From NCBI GenBank assembly GCA_964431205.1, contig CAYSIX010000099.1, forward strand, positions 1 to 14,108: a stretch of 14,108 nucleotides of DNA. Direction: 5' to 3'. The position numbers were made by a program, and so were the translations under genes. This document shows positions 11,854 through 14,108 of the stretch, piece by piece. Within the stretch, counting starts at the first letter, position 1, and the number at the start of each line of letters is the position of its first letter. Under the pieces are notes generated by a model. The model saw nothing but the letters and a program-made list of their open reading frames with translations, was not told where the DNA came from and searched no databases. The stretch is from CAYSIX01 sp964431205 (lineage in GTDB: Bacteria; Planctomycetota; Phycisphaerae; Phycisphaerales; Phycisphaeraceae).

Positions 11854-13713
11854 ATGGGGCCGACCCTTCGAGACTTATTTGCGTGGCGTGTCGCCGGCTG
11901 GGCGCTGGCGGCGCTGCTGGCTTGTGCGCCGGTCGGGGCGCAGGCGAGCGACGCCGAGCGCGTGGCTCAGTCCGGCGGTGCCGAGCCGAGCGACGGCTCC
12001 ACGATGGAACAGGTCTTGGAGCCGACGCTGGAGGCGGCGGAAGAGCTGGATGAGGCGGTGACGCCGGCGCCGGACGCGGCCCGGGGCGAGGTGAAGTGGG
12101 ACTCGCTGGCGGGTCCGCGTGAGACGATGTTCACGTTTCTGGAGGCGATGAACAACGCTCTGCTGGGCCGGGCGGGCGCGTGGGAGCGGGCGCTCAAGAC
12201 GCTGGACACGTCGGGGCTGGGCGAGGGTCAGGACGCGTGGGAGGCGGCGGAGGCGCTCAAGTCGGTGCTGGATCGGCTGGGTGAGGTGAAGGTGACGGAC
12301 CTGCCGGACGGGGAGGCGGCGGGGGAGCTGGGGATCCGACGTTACCGGTTTTTCCCCGGGGGGACGGCGCACAACTGGGTGTGGGAAGCGGGGGTGGTGC
12401 CGGACGGGAAGATCGTGCTGGCGCAGACGGGTGAACAGCGCTGGCAGTTCACGGCGGAGACGGTGGCCGGGGCCGAGGCGTTGTTCGAGAGCATGAAGGG
12501 GCTGCCGCCGCAGTACGACCCGACGGACCGGGCGGGGGTGATCGCGACGCGGCTGGGCCCGACGTTTGCGAACACGCGGTGGTGGGAGTGGGGGGCGTTG
12601 CTGCTGTTTATTTTCGTGGGGCTGGCGGGGGGGAAGGTCTCGGCGGGGCTGCTGGGTCGCACGGCGGATCGGTTCCGGCGGATCGAGGCGCCGCTGCGTG
12701 CCACGGCGGTGGAGGCGACGGTCAACCCGGTGAACCTGGCGCTGTTCACGCTGGGGCTGACCGTCGGGCTGACGTTCATCCATTTTGAGGAGGCGTTGTC
12801 CGAGTTCCGCGCGCGGGTGCTGATGCTGCTGTACATCATCGCGCTGGGGTGGGGCCTGTACAACCTGGTGGACCTGGTGGCGGTGGCGTTGCGGCGGCTG
12901 ACGGACAAGACCGACAGCAAGCTGGACGACATGATCGCGCCGCTGATCCGCCGGGCGATCCGCATTTTCCTGATCCTCGTTTTCGCGATCTTCATCCTGC
13001 AGAACGTGTTCGAGCTGGACATCACCGGGTTCCTGGCGGGGCTGGGCATCGCGGGGCTGGCGATCTCGCTGGCGGCGCAGGACTCGGTCAAGAACCTGTT
13101 CGGCTCGCTGACGATCTTCTTCGACAAGCCGTTCACCCTCGGCGACTTCATCACGTTCGACAACGAGTCGGGCATCGTCGAGGAGATCGGGTTCCGCTCG
13201 ACGCGGATCCGCCTGCTCAGCGGGCACCTGGTGACCGTGCCGAACATGAAGTTCATCGACGGGAAGGTGGAGAACATCTCGGCCCGGCCGTACATCCGCC
13301 GGGAGATGAACATCACGATCACCTACGACACGCCGGCGGAGAAGATCGATCGCGCGGTGGAGGTCCTGCGCGAGGTGCTGCACGACGACGAGGTGGTCGA
13401 GCAGGGCCGGTTCGACATGGAGAACCAGTCGCCGAAGCTCTCGTTCAGCGACTTCAACGACGCGAGCCTGAACATCAAGGCCTACTACTGGTACCAGCTC
13501 AAGGGCGACCCGGACCGCGGCTGGTTCACGTACCTGGAGCACTGCCAGCTCGTGAACTCGAAGCTGTTCCGGCGGTACGGCGAGGAGGGGATCGACTTCG
13601 CGTTCCCGACGCAGACGCTCTACCTGGCGGGCGACCCGAACCGTCGGCTGTCGGTGCACGTGGTCGGCGATCGCGGCCTGCCGGCGCCCGGCGAGACCGG
13701 CGACGGCGGGTGA
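11854..13713 (+). CDS. MscS-family mechanosensitive channel with N-terminal extracytoplasmic domain
   Basis: 619 residues from the ATG (a GTG directly before it is the alternative start). Signal-like N-terminus: Arg12, hydrophobic 13-26, then GAQA-SDA. A soluble domain of about 210 residues (31-240), Glu/Asp-rich at first, precedes membrane segments near 244-259, 291-309, 321-343, 367-385 and the pore helix region. The MscS core is unmistakable: GLGIAGLAISLAAQDSVKN at about 396-414, then FFDKPFTLGDFI and the beta domain (VEEIGFRSTRIR, VTVPNMKFID). The tail ends LYLAGDP with an unconserved extension. MscS channels open under membrane tension to release solutes during osmotic downshock. The extra N-terminal domain is of the size seen in larger MscS relatives such as the YbdG/MscK group, but I do not recognise it; partner unknown. 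Confidence 0.93.
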   Translation: MGPTLRDLFAWRVAGWALAALLACAPVGAQASDAERVAQSGGAEPSDGSTMEQVLEPTLEAAEELDEAVTPAPDAARGEVKWDSLAGPRETMFTFLEAMNNALLGRAGAWERALKTLDTSGLGEGQDAWEAAEALKSVLDRLGEVKVTDLPDGEAAGELGIRRYRFFPGGTAHNWVWEAGVVPDGKIVLAQTGEQRWQFTAETVAGAEALFESMKGLPPQYDPTDRAGVIATRLGPTFANTRWWEWGALLLFIFVGLAGGKVSAGLLGRTADRFRRIEAPLRATAVEATVNPVNLALFTLGLTVGLTFIHFEEALSEFRARVLMLLYIIALGWGLYNLVDLVAVALRRLTDKTDSKLDDMIAPLIRRAIRIFLILVFAIFILQNVFELDITGFLAGLGIAGLAISLAAQDSVKNLFGSLTIFFDKPFTLGDFITFDNESGIVEEIGFRSTRIRLLSGHLVTVPNMKFIDGKVENISARPYIRREMNITITYDTPAEKIDRAVEVLREVLHDDEVVEQGRFDMENQSPKLSFSDFNDASLNIKAYYWYQLKGDPDRGWFTYLEHCQLVNSKLFRRYGEEGIDFAFPTQTLYLAGDPNRRLSVHVVGDRGLPAPGETGDGG

Positions 13714-13714
13714 T

Positions 13715-13791
13715 TGAACACGGATGAACTCAGATGGCCGCCGATGACCCCGGAGCGAACATCGATTCCCGCGCGTGTTGGTCCGTGTTCA
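13715..13791. repeat. Inverted repeat of the ACACGGATGA intergenic word
   Basis: TGAACACGGA at 13715-13724 and its exact complement TCCGTGTTCA at 13782-13791, with 57 bp between. The left arm starts 2 bp after the mscS stop. The repeat fills most of the 107-bp gap between two convergent genes. No T run follows, so a simple intrinsic terminator is not seen. Confidence 0.6.
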
Positions 13792-13820
13792 TCCCTGCCT
13801 GAACGCAGACGATCGCCGGA

Positions 13821-14108
13821 TCAGGCGGCGTCGGAGACGGTGACCTTGTTCATCCTGTCGCCCTGGCGGATGGCGTGGACGACCTCCATGCCGTCAGTGA
13901 CCCGGCCGAAGACGGCGTGCTTGCCGTCGAGCCAGGGGGTGGGCCCGTGGGTGATGAAGAACTGGGAGCCGTTGGTGTCGGGCCCGGCGTTGGCCATGGA
14001 GAGGGTGCCGGGACGGTCGTGCTTGAGCTTAAGCGCACCGGGCTCGTCGGCGAACTGGTAGCCGGGCCCGCCCGTGCCGGTGCCCTTGGGGCATCCGCCC
14101 TGGATCAT
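13821..14108 (-). CDS. Cyclophilin-type peptidyl-prolyl isomerase, C-terminal part (runs off the right edge)
   Basis: The last 95 residues are present; the reading frame is open to the window edge, and MIQGG is the internal F-M-I-Q-G-G strand of the fold rather than the true start. Seen: MIQGGCPKGTGTGGPGY, then SMANAGPDTNGSQFFIT with the substrate-binding Gln-Phe pair, and WLDGKHAVFGRV containing the Trp, Leu and His of the active-site rim. The catalytic Arg of FHRVI lies outside the window. The enzyme speeds cis-trans isomerisation of prolyl bonds during folding. No signal peptide can be judged. The gene converges on mscS with a 107-bp gap holding an inverted repeat. Confidence 0.95.
   Translation of the reverse strand: MIQGGCPKGTGTGGPGYQFADEPGALKLKHDRPGTLSMANAGPDTNGSQFFITHGPTPWLDGKHAVFGRVTDGMEVVHAIRQGDRMNKVTVSDAA

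Noticed and set aside
11875..13659. 594-codon open frame on the minus strand
   Set aside because: Arg/Gln/His-rich antisense shadow of the MscS gene, no recognisable domain.

Overview
The window reads as a high-GC chromosome segment, most likely from a planctomycete of the Phycisphaerae type. That assignment is an inference from gene content: a PEP-CTERM surface protein, a secreted protein ending in a dockerin-like calcium-binding repeat pair, an orphan RHS/YD-repeat fragment, an HDOD protein, and a membrane glycosyltransferase-like protein with C-terminal TPRs. Purine-rich low-complexity spacers fit the same picture. No rRNA, tRNA, transposase, CRISPR array or phage gene was seen.

Left part (1-2389, all minus strand): ribokinase (rbsK), deoxyribose-phosphate aldolase (deoC) and the N-terminal half of argininosuccinate synthase (argG), read in that order toward the left edge. 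rbsK and deoC together suggest (deoxy)ribose or nucleoside-sugar use. argG probably has its own promoter. Diverging from rbsK is a 678-residue multi-pass membrane protein with TPRs (2581-4617). It converges on an HDOD-domain gene (5642-4713, minus), whose intrinsic terminator lies inside the last codons of the TPR gene.

Middle part (5643-9064): about 820 bp of non-coding DNA (5643-6465) is packed with short tandem repeats and perfect inverted repeats. Two minus-strand secreted-protein genes follow: a dockerin-type protein (7920-6466) and, upstream of it, a PEP-CTERM protein (8897-8001). By eye these two genes are clearly less GC-rich (about 55 percent) than the housekeeping genes (about 70 percent). 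A run of nine G sits upstream of the PEP-CTERM promoter region.

Right part (9065-14108): an AcpH-like acyl-carrier-protein phosphodiesterase (plus), a spacer, a lower-GC lipoprotein gene, and an RHS-like fragment whose start codon overlaps the lipoprotein stop codon. After these come a small two-helix membrane protein, a repeat-bearing spacer, an MscS-family channel with a large N-terminal extracytoplasmic domain, and the C-terminal part of a cyclophilin (minus) running off the right edge.

No multi-gene system of a clearly new type is evident. The less ordinary signals are the repeat-rich spacer upstream of the HDOD gene, the G9 tract, the orphan RHS fragment, the duplicated hairpin-bearing repeat before mscS, and several genes whose -10-like box lies only 9-11 nt from the start codon.
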